From Methanobacteriota archaeon (lineage in GTDB: Archaea; Thermoplasmatota; Poseidoniia; Poseidoniales; Poseidoniaceae): 10,199 nucleotides of DNA. Under the pieces are notes generated by a model. That model did no database searches. It was not told the DNA's origin and worked only from the letters and a program-made list of their open reading frames with translations. The position numbers were made by a program, and so were the translations under genes. The stretch spans positions 1 through 10,199 of the forward strand of contig PBSP01000060.1 in the NCBI GenBank assembly GCA_002726845.1. Direction: 5' to 3'. Below, one piece after another: positions 1 through 7,121 of this stretch (positions are counted from its first letter, which is position 1; each line of letters begins with the position of its first letter).

Positions 1-3000
1 TATCGCCGCTTCCACCACGCAAGAAGAAGACGGTTACCAACAAGAGGACGAGAACGGAACCAATGATAGCAAGGATCAGCATCAGATTGCTGTCTTCCGT
101 ATCGCCTTCGCCTTGATTGTCTGTGCTTGGCTGAGACCATGTATCGTTGGTTGCGTCATAATCCCAATCTCCAACCCAATCGCACTCCGAGTTCGTTGCG
201 TTCCAGACAAACTCTCCGCCTGCAGCCTGAGCACTTTCGTTAACGAGAGCACCTCGACATTGGTTGAGGCGTACAAGAACCATCTTGGTCAGCTCATCGG
301 ACCAACGTTCGTCATCGCCTTCGTAGACACGAACCCAAACTTCAATCACTTCGCTCTCGTTGCTGTAGCGGTCGTCAATGTTCAACGTCAATTCAAATGT
401 GTCGTCGTCTGAAAGTCTCTCAGCACGCGCAAATTTATCGTCGGATTGAAGATTGAATTTTTCAATCGCTGATACAGAGAAGTGCTCTCGAGTGAACGCA
501 GCTTCTACGTAGACTTCACCGGTTTCCGATCCTGATATAATTCGGCCTGTGATGGTGTAAGTCGATTCGCTAACACCGATGGTACTGTTCTCGAAATCGT
601 CGTATTGAACGACTGGAATTTCGTCACCGTATCCTTCAGGAACAACGACGAAGTACATTCGGAACTTGTCTGAGAATTTACCTGAAGCGTCGTAAACACG
701 GAGTTCCATTCGAATTTGCGATTCTGCGGTAGCCGAATCATCAACCGTAACGTTCTGGAACCTGTAGGAGAACAACCCGTTGCTTGCAGCGGATTCTTCG
801 AAGGTGTGGCCCTCGAGATTGAACGACGTATCGCCGTATGGGGCGTCAAAGAACACCTTCCACTCGTAAGTCACAATACCGTTGCTTCCGTCTATTGCAT
901 CTGCATCAAAGGATTCGCTTGCATCAAAGTGAACGACAAGCTCGCCAGCTTCGCTTAGGATAATCCGGTTGACATCCCACTCAGTACCAGAAACGGTCTT
1001 GGTTTCGATAAATTCGATGTTGTCTGCATATTCATCGCGCATGTCAATGCTCATGTTTGCTTCAGGTGCGTAGGCATCGGCAAGAACATCGTTGGTTTCA
1101 ACAACGACCGAGATGATTCGAGCGTGTCCTGCATCGTCATGAAGAAGCAAGGTTACGGTCCATTGCGCGCCTTGGAGACAACCGGTTGCAGAGGAAAGAT
1201 CTGTTTTACAGAAGGTTGCAGAAGGAGTCGCTCCCTCAATGTGGTCCGTTCCTGACGCCATGGTTTGACCCATCCAGTCGGTTGGCCCTGCCAAAATCCA
1301 GTCAGCGGTCAACGTTGCGCTTGTTGCAGTCGTGTAGCCAAAGGTAACGGTTGCATCACTCTTCATGTAATGAGTGGCATAACCTCCTGTTGAAGGGTCG
1401 ATACTTGGCGAATCATCGTCGATAATAAGACCAAGGTCTTGTCCCATTGCACCAAAGCCTTCAGGATAAGGTGTAACAGAGTAAGCCAGCATGTTTCCAA
1501 GCAGCGGGAATGTTGCGCTGTCTGCTCGAGAAGAATAGGTCGCAACGTCAATGGTTGAAACAATCATTCCACCTTGGTAGTAACTGCACGTGCCCATAAT
1601 GACGTCCTTGCTGTTGTCACTGGTTCGCAGGAGACTCTGGAAGAATCCACCGTCTTCCATGTACCCGTTGCAAACGCCTGGAACGTTTTGCGTGCTAACT
1701 GAGTTGGTGTTGAGCACCGCTGTTGCAACTGTTCCATCACCTTCGAACCCTTGGAAGGCAGTGGTTGAAACATCATCCATTATTGGGTGGAACGGATCTG
1801 CAATGTCGAGGCCTGTGTAGAGAATCTTTGTCTCTGGTGTGTTTCGACTTTGAACATCCATGCCGAACGGTAAACGTCCGTTCAGACCTACGTCAAGTCC
1901 GTAAATCTGGCTGCCTTGTGGACCGAGGTGGGCTTGCACAGTACCACCAGCAGACATGAAGGATTCCAACGTCTGACGGTTCGCAGTTGACCCCAACTTC
2001 TGATAGTAACCACGTCCACCACTTTCAACATCTTTCGCAGCAATGTCATCTTGCCAAGGCAAGAGGATCTTGTCGTAGTGCGTCATCCATCCCGTATCAA
2101 GGTAGGTTGTCCAGTCGTTGATGGCGAACTGCGTGTAGCTCTTACCAAGCAATTGCAAATCTTCCTTGATGGTCGAGGTTCTGGCAGTTGAGTCACCAAG
2201 AATTGCGACGTCGATTTGATCGGCAAAGGTTGCGTGGAAATATCGAACGTTTCCGCTTGGGTTTCCGTTCGCAAGTTCTGCGTGGAAGCTGATGTTGTAG
2301 GTGTGACCGTCCGTCCATCCGTTGTATGCAGGGAAGGTTAAGTCGATGCGCTCGTTAGAATCGAGAGGTGTTGTGGTCGAAGAGGAGGAAATCTTGGAAA
2401 CTTCCGTTGCATCAGTCTCGTCGTAAATTGTCATGTAGAACATGTAATCTCCGGCGAGAACACCGTTGGTTGCTCTTAGATCCCAATTGTGAGTCAGGCT
2501 TCCGTCAATCGGCAGTACACACTCATAGACCCCGTCATCTAAACAGGCGAGTGTGCTTGGCTTACCAAGCGTGATATCAACCGACTCCACATTGAAAATT
2601 ACTTGTTCGATATTGTTGGAGTTGCTTACTTCATCGTCACCGAACCATGGAACACCGGCTGTCGTGTTGTCAAAGATGGCCTCAGCACGGATCATGTAGA
2701 CCCCTGCGAAGAATTCGTGGTTTGCAACAGTGGTTGTGGCAACATCTTCTGCGTCAACGTTGGTGCGCGATGTTGAGTAAGAAGCATCCTCGTAGAAGGT
2801 GAATTCCTGCAGTGTGATGTTGTTGAATGCTACACCCTTGAAACCGTCGTTGATACCGTTGCGGCCATCACCATCGCTTTGGAATTCAAAGTTGATGTCA
2901 ACCGTTGAACCGGCGAGGGAAATGCACTCACGGAACCATTGCAGACTGTCAGCTGCAGTGTTGTTGAGGACGTACAGGTGCGTCATGTCAATGCTTCTTG

Positions 3001-6000
3001 TCAAAACAAGGTCGTCGGTGTTGAAGAAAACGTTGTAGTTACCGCCCGAGCCATCGGTACTTGCTGCATCTCCAATGAAGGAAATTTCTGCTTGGTTGAT
3101 GGATTCGCTTGCGTTGGTGAAACCATCGTTGTTGTCGTCGTTTCGACAGGTTCCATCTTCGTCGTAATCGCTCCATTGACCAAGAAGTACAGCGGAATAC
3201 GTGTCGCTTCCCTTGGTGAAGTCCACATTGATTGAAGCATAATCGTTGACATCGACAATGGATGTACCATCAACATCGATGCCGTAGAACGTGTCTGCGT
3301 AGTACTCGAAATTCAACGAGACGAAATCGCCGGACATGCTGGTCAAGTCCACACCAGGAATCGTTAGTGTCTCGTTCTCCCACAAATCACCGTATCCTTG
3401 CGTAGCCGTGTCACATGGGTGGCCGAACCAGTACGCGTTGTTGTTGAAAATTGGATCGTTGCATGTTGCTTCGTTGTAAATCGCACCTTGTGGATTACCA
3501 TCGTCGCTGTACACGTATCCTTCCGCACCGCCCTCAAAGGACTCCTTACAAATCGTCGCAGGTGCGCTGCAAAGCACGTCTGAAGGAGTTGCTGAGAAGA
3601 CCGTTGCCTCTATGTCAAAGTCCACCATTGTGTTACCCCAGTTGTTGGTGATAACATCGATATCGAAGATACCTTCAGCATAGAGACCGCCCGGATTGAA
3701 GTAATCAATTCCTTCAACTGCGGGGTCGTAGAGATTGAACGGTTGAATGTAACCGATAATCTCATCATTTACCGTCTGCTCATCCCATGCATGGTTGCTC
3801 AATGTTGCTGATACGCGATAAATGGTATCGTTGAGTAGATTTGCGGAGATAGAAGCGGTTTCTTCCTCTCCGGGACCAAGGTTGACAAGGTTCAGGTTGC
3901 TTTGGAGTGTTTGTGGATTGGGGAAATAAGCTGTGTTCTGCTTGTAGATGGTCACGTTGTCAATTGCGTAGCCGTCACGACCCGTCCAAAGGGATTCATT
4001 GTCGTCAGCAATCGATCCTTCAAAACCGGAACGAAGACGGAAACGAACGTCGACGGTTTCGCCAGCCCATGGCGAGAGGTCGAATTCACCGACGCCTTCT
4101 TGTGTGAAATTGCTCCAGCCGTAGTAGGTGCCTGAGCTGAATACGCCGTAGTAATACCGTCCTTCTGCCACACCACCATAGCCGTTGATTTTGAAGGCTC
4201 GATCGTTGTCATAACCACCCCAGATTGAAGTGCCTGAAAGACACTCTCCAGCAACCTGAGCCGAGGTTGGACAGGCTATGGTTGACCATCCGGTCTCTTC
4301 AGAGCCAACTTCAATCAAGGCCACATCATCCCAAAGATCACCAATAAGCCATTGCCCGGTTGTAGCATCGACGGAACCAAGAGCCCCGTATCCGAGGTGT
4401 CGGAACAATTCGACACTCAGGAACGCTCGGTCTGAACCAGTCAAATCGACATCTTTCAGTGTCAGCGCATCGTCCCAGTGACGTCCATATCCGGACCATT
4501 CATCACCGCTGCTGTTGGTTTTGTATTCACCAGCCCACATAAAGTCGGTTGGGTTTTGGTAATTCGCAGAGAGGTTCGGAGCATTGTTGCCGTCGCTTGC
4601 TCCAACGGAATGATTGGTTTCCAAAATCCAGTTTGAGGACTGGTCGATGTACTCGTCAAAGGACCATGTGCAGCCTCCGCCGCAGCCTGTGGCGTCTGCA
4701 GGCGTATCGAAATCGTGGCTGAAAACCGTCGTGTTCGATGAGTTCAGCTCATCAACGACTTTGAGTTCTACATCGAGGGTTGCTGATTGCGTCAGTGTGT
4801 CCATTCCCGTGTTGGTAATGGTTACGTTGATGTCTCGAGTACCTTCACCAACGATTCCGAAGAATCGGTCCACTGGATTGATCTCGATTCCTGTAACAGC
4901 AATGTCCTTGCTGTCCATTTCAACAACCGTGACGTAGTCGTATTGGCCATCCCAACCAAGATTGTCGACCCAGTTTCCAAAGTTGTACGAGGTGTGTCCA
5001 ACAACGATGTCTGGAGCGGAGGTGGAAGCGCCAGCGAGTTGGCCGACGACAGCAATGTTGGGTCGGCGTCCTGCTTCGTAGGAAAGTGGGGTAACGTGCC
5101 CACCAGAGCCGTCCGACAACGTGACTTGAACGGTTGTGGGGAAGTTCAACCAAAAGGAAGATGTTGAGCCTCCTGCAGAGTCGGATGTGTTTTGCTGATA
5201 CGCCACGGTTGGATTGACAAAGTCAGGTTCACCGTCGCCGTTTATATCAGCCACTGTAACATCATAGGAGATGTAGGGACCAAAGTAAGCGAGTGCTGGA
5301 GTGGACCAAGTTCCGACAGTTGTTGAGGTCGAGAACGTGATGTTTTCCAGGTTGCCTTGAGTCATAGCGATGGTGTCGATGGTCCCGTCGTTGTCTATGT
5401 CGCCAATGTCGAACGCTCCGAAGGTGTTGGCCATGTTAACCACATGCGAACCTGCTTGAGGAGAGGTGGAGAAGGTGTACGTTGCTGGGAAGAGGTTTGT
5501 TTGGCAATTGAATTCAATGATGGTGACGTTGTCGTCGTTTCCAGGATTCGTAACTTGATTTGTTGCATAATCGATACCCTCGCTTCGAAGGAGCCATATG
5601 TCTTCATCGTAACATTGGCTTCCGAGACCTTGTTGTCCTTCACCCCAATCGCCGACTTCAAGATCGCGATAAGCGTTGGTGTTGGAGGTCCCCAGAGCAG
5701 TTACCATTGGAGCGGTGCTCGCTCCAATTGGACCCATGTACGTAACAACACGCTGGTTGGAGATGTCGCTAAGCAGGTCAAGAATGATGACGTCATCGTT
5801 ACCGTCTTGGTTGATGTCGCCTACTGCTAGATCCCATGCCCAGAAATGCGTGAATCGTTGGCCGATACTGAAGGAGTCGACGTTGCAACCATCGTTTTCG
5901 AGGATGGTGAGGTTGCCCGGTTCACCAGCTGGTGCACCGTTGTCATCCCTCTTGAACGGGTTGTTCCGCTGGAAGATAGCAATATCAGGCGCACTGTCTC

Positions 6001-6352
6001 CGTTGAATTCACCAACTTCGAGGAACTGGACGTTCGCGAATTCATCCCACTCTGCATTGCGTGAAGTGTTCTTGGAAACCCAAACATCGTATCTGTCTGT
6101 AAAGTCTCCGTTACCGTCATTGAGTAAAATTGAGATGGTGTGCGTACCGTCGGTGGCTATGGCCATGTCATTGTGACCGTCGCAGTTGAAATCGGCGATG
6201 CCGATGTCGATTGGGTCTCGGTTTGTCGTGTAGTTTCTCGCCGCGGATGCGCTTGCGTTGGTTGCAAATGCTGCTGTTGTCGAAAAGACCATTATGAGTA
6301 CAAGAAATACGCTTCGAAGTTTAGCCCCGATTTGGTTTGTCTTTGTTTTCAT
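1..6352 (-). CDS. Giant secreted, membrane-anchored multidomain surface protein (C-terminus beyond window)
   Basis: One open frame runs 2117 codons from ATG 6352 to the left edge without a stop. An in-frame TGA four codons upstream of the ATG fixes the start closely. Seen in order: Sec-type signal peptide (1-37); seven FG-GAP/VCBS-like repeats (about 46-443); Ig-like sandwich (484-535); jelly-roll (542-804); Ig-like region (805-925); second jelly-roll (933-1187); sandwich regions (1190-1375); glutamine-amidotransferase-like Rossmann domain (1378-1630); sandwich (1640-1790); PKD-like domain (1800-1905); sandwich (1915-2028); stalk with C2032 and C2057; transmembrane helix (2090-2109) followed by Arg. 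The chain is rich in Asp, Asn, Ser and Thr and poor in Lys, with at least ten N-X-S/T sequons in the first 540 residues, which suits an N-glycosylated archaeal exoprotein. The topology implies a large outer part and a short cytoplasmic tail. Adhesion or binding of polysaccharide, protein or particles is an inference; no catalytic site was recognised. Confidence 0.9.
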   Translation of the reverse strand, partial: MKTKTNQIGAKLRSVFLVLIMVFSTTAAFATNASASAARNYTTNRDPIDIGIADFNCDGHNDMAIATDGTHTISILLNDGNGDFTDRYDVWVSKNTSRNAEWDEFANVQFLEVGEFNGDSAPDIAIFQRNNPFKRDDNGAPAGEPGNLTILENDGCNVDSFSIGQRFTHFWAWDLAVGDINQDGNDDVIILDLLSDISNQRVVTYMGPIGASTAPMVTALGTSNTNAYRDLEVGDWGEGQQGLGSQCYDEDIWLLRSEGIDYATNQVTNPGNDDNVTIIEFNCQTNLFPATYTFSTSPQAGSHVVNMANTFGAFDIGDIDNDGTIDTIAMTQGNLENITFSTSTTVGTWSTPALAYFGPYISYDVTVADINGDGEPDFVNPTVAYQQNTSDSAGGSTSSFWLNFPTTVQVTLSDGSGGHVTPLSYEAGRRPNIAVVGQLAGASTSAPDIVVGHTSYNFGNWVDNLGWDGQYDYVTVVEMDSKDIAVTGIEINPVDRFFGIVGEGTRDINVTITNTGMDTLTQSATLDVELKVVDELNSSNTTVFSHDFDTPADATGCGGGCTWSFDEYIDQSSNWILETNHSVGASDGNNAPNLSANYQNPTDFMWAGEYKTNSSGDEWSGYGRHWDDALTLKDVDLTGSDRAFLSVELFRHLGYGALGSVDATTGQWLIGDLWDDVALIEVGSEETGWSTIACPTSAQVAGECLSGTSIWGGYDNDRAFKINGYGGVAEGRYYYGVFSSGTYYGWSNFTQEGVGEFDLSPWAGETVDVRFRLRSGFEGSIADDNESLWTGRDGYAIDNVTIYKQNTAYFPNPQTLQSNLNLVNLGPGEEETASISANLLNDTIYRVSATLSNHAWDEQTVNDEIIGYIQPFNLYDPAVEGIDYFNPGGLYAEGIFDIDVITNNWGNTMVDFDIEATVFSATPSDVLCSAPATICKESFEGGAEGYVYSDDGNPQGAIYNEATCNDPIFNNNAYWFGHPCDTATQGYGDLWENETLTIPGVDLTSMSGDFVSLNFEYYADTFYGIDVDGTSIVDVNDYASINVDFTKGSDTYSAVLLGQWSDYDEDGTCRNDDNNDGFTNASESINQAEISFIGDAASTDGSGGNYNVFFNTDDLVLTRSIDMTHLYVLNNTAADSLQWFRECISLAGSTVDINFEFQSDGDGRNGINDGFKGVAFNNITLQEFTFYEDASYSTSRTNVDAEDVATTTVANHEFFAGVYMIRAEAIFDNTTAGVPWFGDDEVSNSNNIEQVIFNVESVDITLGKPSTLACLDDGVYECVLPIDGSLTHNWDLRATNGVLAGDYMFYMTIYDETDATEVSKISSSSTTTPLDSNERIDLTFPAYNGWTDGHTYNISFHAELANGNPSGNVRYFHATFADQIDVAILGDSTARTSTIKEDLQLLGKSYTQFAINDWTTYLDTGWMTHYDKILLPWQDDIAAKDVESGGRGYYQKLGSTANRQTLESFMSAGGTVQAHLGPQGSQIYGLDVGLNGRLPFGMDVQSRNTPETKILYTGLDIADPFHPIMDDVSTTAFQGFEGDGTVATAVLNTNSVSTQNVPGVCNGYMEDGGFFQSLLRTSDNSKDVIMGTCSYYQGGMIVSTIDVATYSSRADSATFPLLGNMLAYSVTPYPEGFGAMGQDLGLIIDDDSPSIDPSTGGYATHYMKSDATVTFGYTTATSATLTADWILAGPTDWMGQTMASGTDHIEGATPSATFCKTDLSSATGCLQGAQWTVTLLLHDDAGHARIISVVVETNDVLADAYAPEANMSIDMRDEYADNIEFIETKTVSGTEWDVNRIILSEAGELVVHFDASESFDADAIDGSNGIVTYEWKVFFDAPYGDTSFNLEGHTFEESAASNGLFSYRFQNVTVDDSATAESQIRMELRVYDASGKFSDKFRMYFVVVPEGYGDEIPVVQYDDFENSTIGVSESTYTITGRIISGSETGEVYVEAAFTREHFSVSAIEKFNLQSDDKFARAERLSDDDTFELTLNIDDRYSNESEVIEVWVRVYEGDDERWSDELTKMVLVRLNQCRGALVNESAQAAGGEFVWNATNSECDWVGDWDYDATNDTWSQPSTDNQGEGDTEDSNLMLILAIIGSVLVLLLVTVFFLRGGSGD
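26..85 (-). other. C-terminal transmembrane anchor of the surface protein
   Basis: Residues 2090-2109 form an uninterrupted run of 20 hydrophobic residues (LMLILAIIGSVLVLLLVTVF onward), preceded by an acidic linker (DNQGEGDTEDSN) and followed by R2110-GGSGD. Acidic outside and basic inside fits an N-out/C-in single-pass anchor. Only seven or eight residues of the tail are inside the window. Confidence 0.85.
638..955 (-). other. PKD-like beta-sandwich domain
   Basis: Residues 1800-1905 carry the hallmark sequence GELVVHFDASESFDAD, then a YEWKVFFD strand in the position of the PKD family's W-x-F/D core, and a later RMELRVYDASGKFSDKF strand that corresponds to the usual 'L-x-V-x-D-x-x-G' motif. 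PKD domains are common structural spacers in archaeal surface proteins and place functional modules away from the membrane. It is followed by another predicted sandwich (1915-2028) and then the membrane stalk. Confidence 0.7.
1463..2221 (-). other. Extracellular glutamine-amidotransferase-like (Rossmann/flavodoxin-type) domain
   Basis: Residues 1378-1630 read as an alternating alpha/beta domain unlike the beta-rich rest of the protein. It starts IDVAILGDSTAR (strand then turn), followed by a helix (IKEDLQLLG), a strand and loop with DW, then YDKILLPWQDD, a helix with LESFMSAGG, the strand TVQAHLGPQG, an HPIMDD motif and a final helix PLLGNMLAYSV. This matches the general pattern of class I glutamine-amidotransferase-like and ThuA-type folds. 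The nucleophile-elbow position after the GG-T strand carries H1475-L-G instead of Cys, so amidotransferase activity is unlikely. A binding or structural role is inferred. Confidence 0.55.
2792..3556 (-). repeat. Second jelly-roll module, paralogous to the first, with a calcium-binding-type insertion
   Basis: Residues 933-1187 repeat the landmarks of the first module: opening CKESFEGG (935-942), GYG-x2-W (986) followed by LTIPGVDLT, a VDINFEFQS strand (1151-1159), and closing GFKGVAFNNITL. An acidic insertion absent from the first copy lies at 1062-1083, with DYDEDG then C1069 and DDNNDG, resembling thrombospondin type 3 or EF-hand-like calcium loops. The shared order and spacing argue for duplication within the gene. 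Confidence 0.6.
3941..4729 (-). repeat. First jelly-roll module (MAM-like/carbohydrate-binding-like)
   Basis: Residues 542-804 begin with FSHDFD, contain a tight CGGGC pair (557, 561), a GYG-x2-W motif at 621 with LTLKDVDLT shortly after, a VDVRFRLRS strand (767-775) and end with DGYAIDNVTIYK. The opening 'F-x-x-G/D...W' and the closing 'G-x-A-I-D-N-V' are typical of the beta-jelly-roll modules found in secreted proteases and surface proteins. Its likely role is ligand binding or packing against the next module. The match is to the fold class by eye, not to a named family. Confidence 0.6.
5024..6217 (-). repeat. Seven FG-GAP/VCBS-like repeats forming a putative beta-propeller
   Basis: Seven repeats of the form hydrophobic-x-V/I-G/A-D/E-hydrophobic-N-x-D-G-x-x-D-hydrophobic occupy residues 46-443. 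The loop motifs are DFNCDGHND (54-62), EFNGDSAPD (115-123), DINQDGNDD (179-187), DWGEGQQG (from 235), DIDNDGTID (318-326), DINGDGEPD (369-377) and a last blade ending APDIVVGH (436-443). Blades 1, 3, 5 and 6 keep the full DxDxDG calcium loop, as in integrin alpha and VCBS proteins. Blade 2 is nearly complete, and 4 and 7 are degenerate. Seven blades is the usual number for a closed FG-GAP propeller, so it can fold as a self-contained N-terminal head. Spacing between loops is uneven (about 50-80 residues) owing to long inter-strand loops. Confidence 0.85.
6242..6352 (-). other. Sec signal peptide of the surface protein
   Basis: Residues 1-37 show a basic n-region (K2, K4, K11, R13), a hydrophobic core (SVFLVLIMVFSTTAAFA, 14-30) and small residues suitable for cleavage. 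Candidate sites are after AFA (30) or after the ASA stretch (33-37). There is no Cys after the core, so it is not a lipoprotein signal, and no twin-Arg motif. The mature chain begins immediately before the first propeller blade. Cleavage position is uncertain. Confidence 0.8.
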
Positions 6353-6457
6353 CAATATCACTCATCTGAGCCAGCCATACTTCCACTATAACCCCTTTGA
6401 TGCAATGCTTCGCTTTATGCAACACGAATGTGTGCATTTATGCAAAGGGTTTCTATC
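6353..6457 (-). promoter_or_regulatory. Intergenic control region upstream of the surface protein gene
   Basis: This 105-base A+T-rich gap lies between the stop of the small wHTH-like protein (6458-6460) and the surface gene start (6352). It holds three related motifs on the plus strand: TTTGATGCAA (6396-6405), TTTATGCAA (6414-6422) and TTTATGCAAA (6437-6446). The last sits inside a 12-base palindrome, TGCATTTATGCA (6433-6444). Arms AACCCCTTTGATGCA (6390-6404) and TGCAAAGGGTT (6441-6451) form an imperfect inverted repeat. No thymine run that would mark an archaeal terminator for the upstream gene was found on the minus strand. Operator function is inferred from the repeats and their position. 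Confidence 0.5.
6383..6393 (-). promoter_or_regulatory. Candidate TATA box for the surface protein gene
   Basis: On the minus strand this reads GGTTATAGTGG. Its TTATAG core is centred about 36 bases upstream of the ATG at 6352, and purine-rich AAAGGGG lies just upstream in the BRE position. Archaeal transcription usually starts about 25 bases downstream of the TATA centre, which would give a leader of roughly 10 bases. The match to the consensus is partial. Confidence 0.35.
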
Positions 6458-7120
6458 TTATCCGAGCCAACGCGGGGAAGGACCCCATCCGGTTGAATCC
6501 CCGCCGTGAATTTTGACAAGTTTTCCAGCAGCGAACAGTGACTCGAGCCAGACGGTAAGTTCCACACCCGTCCTGCCTCCCAATTTGGTGCTTGCAACTT
6601 CTTCAATGGTTTCAGTGGCCAATGCGGTTCGCCCACCCTCGCGCACAATCATCCGCATCAACTCTCGCAACCATGCTTCAGCCATTGGATCCACACTCAT
6701 TTGGCCTTGAATCGGCCGGGGTTCGTCGAGGTCTGAAAAAGCATCCATGAGTTCGAAAACGTCGTGTTGACTTGCAGGTTCAAAGCCGATTTTTTGTATT
6801 TCATGCTCGATGTTGAGAGCACCGATTGGTCGTCGAACAACTGGGATTCGGCCTGGGTCCGGTTTCGGCCCCATGTTGATGGGAGGTGACAAAGCGTCCT
6901 CGTCATCCATTTCTCCTTCCAATGATTCCTCATGGTTCCCAGCAATCAAATTTGATGCCAATGGAAGCATTGTACCAACATCCGAAAGTCCGAGCTCGTC
7001 GACAATGCCTTGAACCCACTCTTTCTTTCCTTCAATGGTTACGTCAACATCGGTTTCATCGGAGCGAAAAACGTACCTCACATCGCTCGATACCATGTCA
7101 AGAACTCCATTCGCTTCCAT
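6458..7120 (-). CDS. Uncharacterised protein with putative C-terminal winged-helix domain
   Basis: A 220-residue protein if it starts at ATG 7120, which follows the aconitase TGA by one base. An upstream ATG at 7198 would add 26 residues but overlap the aconitase end by 77 bases, so the shorter form is preferred. No family was recognised. Residues 1-55 look like a small alpha/beta domain (VRYVF, VDVTIEG, then helix EWVQGIVDELGL). Residues 60-100 are an acidic, Pro-rich linker (ESLEGEMDDEDAL, PKPDPGRIPVV). Residues 143-205 have a helix-helix-helix-strand pattern (AWLRELMRMIV, TIEEVASTKLG, VELTVWLESLFAAGKLVKI) that suits a winged helix. There is no signal peptide or membrane segment, so it is cytoplasmic. 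Tight coupling to aconitase suggests co-translation. A regulatory or DNA-binding role is possible but unproven. Confidence 0.8.
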   Translation of the reverse strand: MEANGVLDMVSSDVRYVFRSDETDVDVTIEGKKEWVQGIVDELGLSDVGTMLPLASNLIAGNHEESLEGEMDDEDALSPPINMGPKPDPGRIPVVRRPIGALNIEHEIQKIGFEPASQHDVFELMDAFSDLDEPRPIQGQMSVDPMAEAWLRELMRMIVREGGRTALATETIEEVASTKLGGRTGVELTVWLESLFAAGKLVKIHGGDSTGWGPSPRWLG

Positions 7121-7121
7121 T

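Noticed and set aside
1463..2221. Active glutamine amidotransferase or ThuA-type enzyme
   Set aside because: The expected nucleophile-elbow Cys is absent, and the location in an extracellular structural protein does not suit that chemistry.
5357..6176. Overlapping plus-strand open frames of 157 and 166 residues opposite the propeller region
   Set aside because: They are antisense to clear FG-GAP-like repeats, overlap each other in different frames, and show no domain or initiation signals.
1..6352. Possibility that the long left region is several genes or a broken gene
   Set aside because: The minus-strand frame is continuous from the ATG at 6352 to the edge, domain order is coherent, and the same frame encodes both the signal peptide and the membrane anchor.
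6391..6446. Short CRISPR-like repeat array
   Set aside because: The three repeated units are only 9-10 bases with spacings of 18 and 23 bases, too short and irregular for CRISPR; they fit operator-like motifs better.
6353..6457. tRNA or other structured RNA gene in the intergenic gap
   Set aside because: No cloverleaf, TPsiC-like or anticodon-arm pattern was found, and the repeats are better explained as protein-binding sites.
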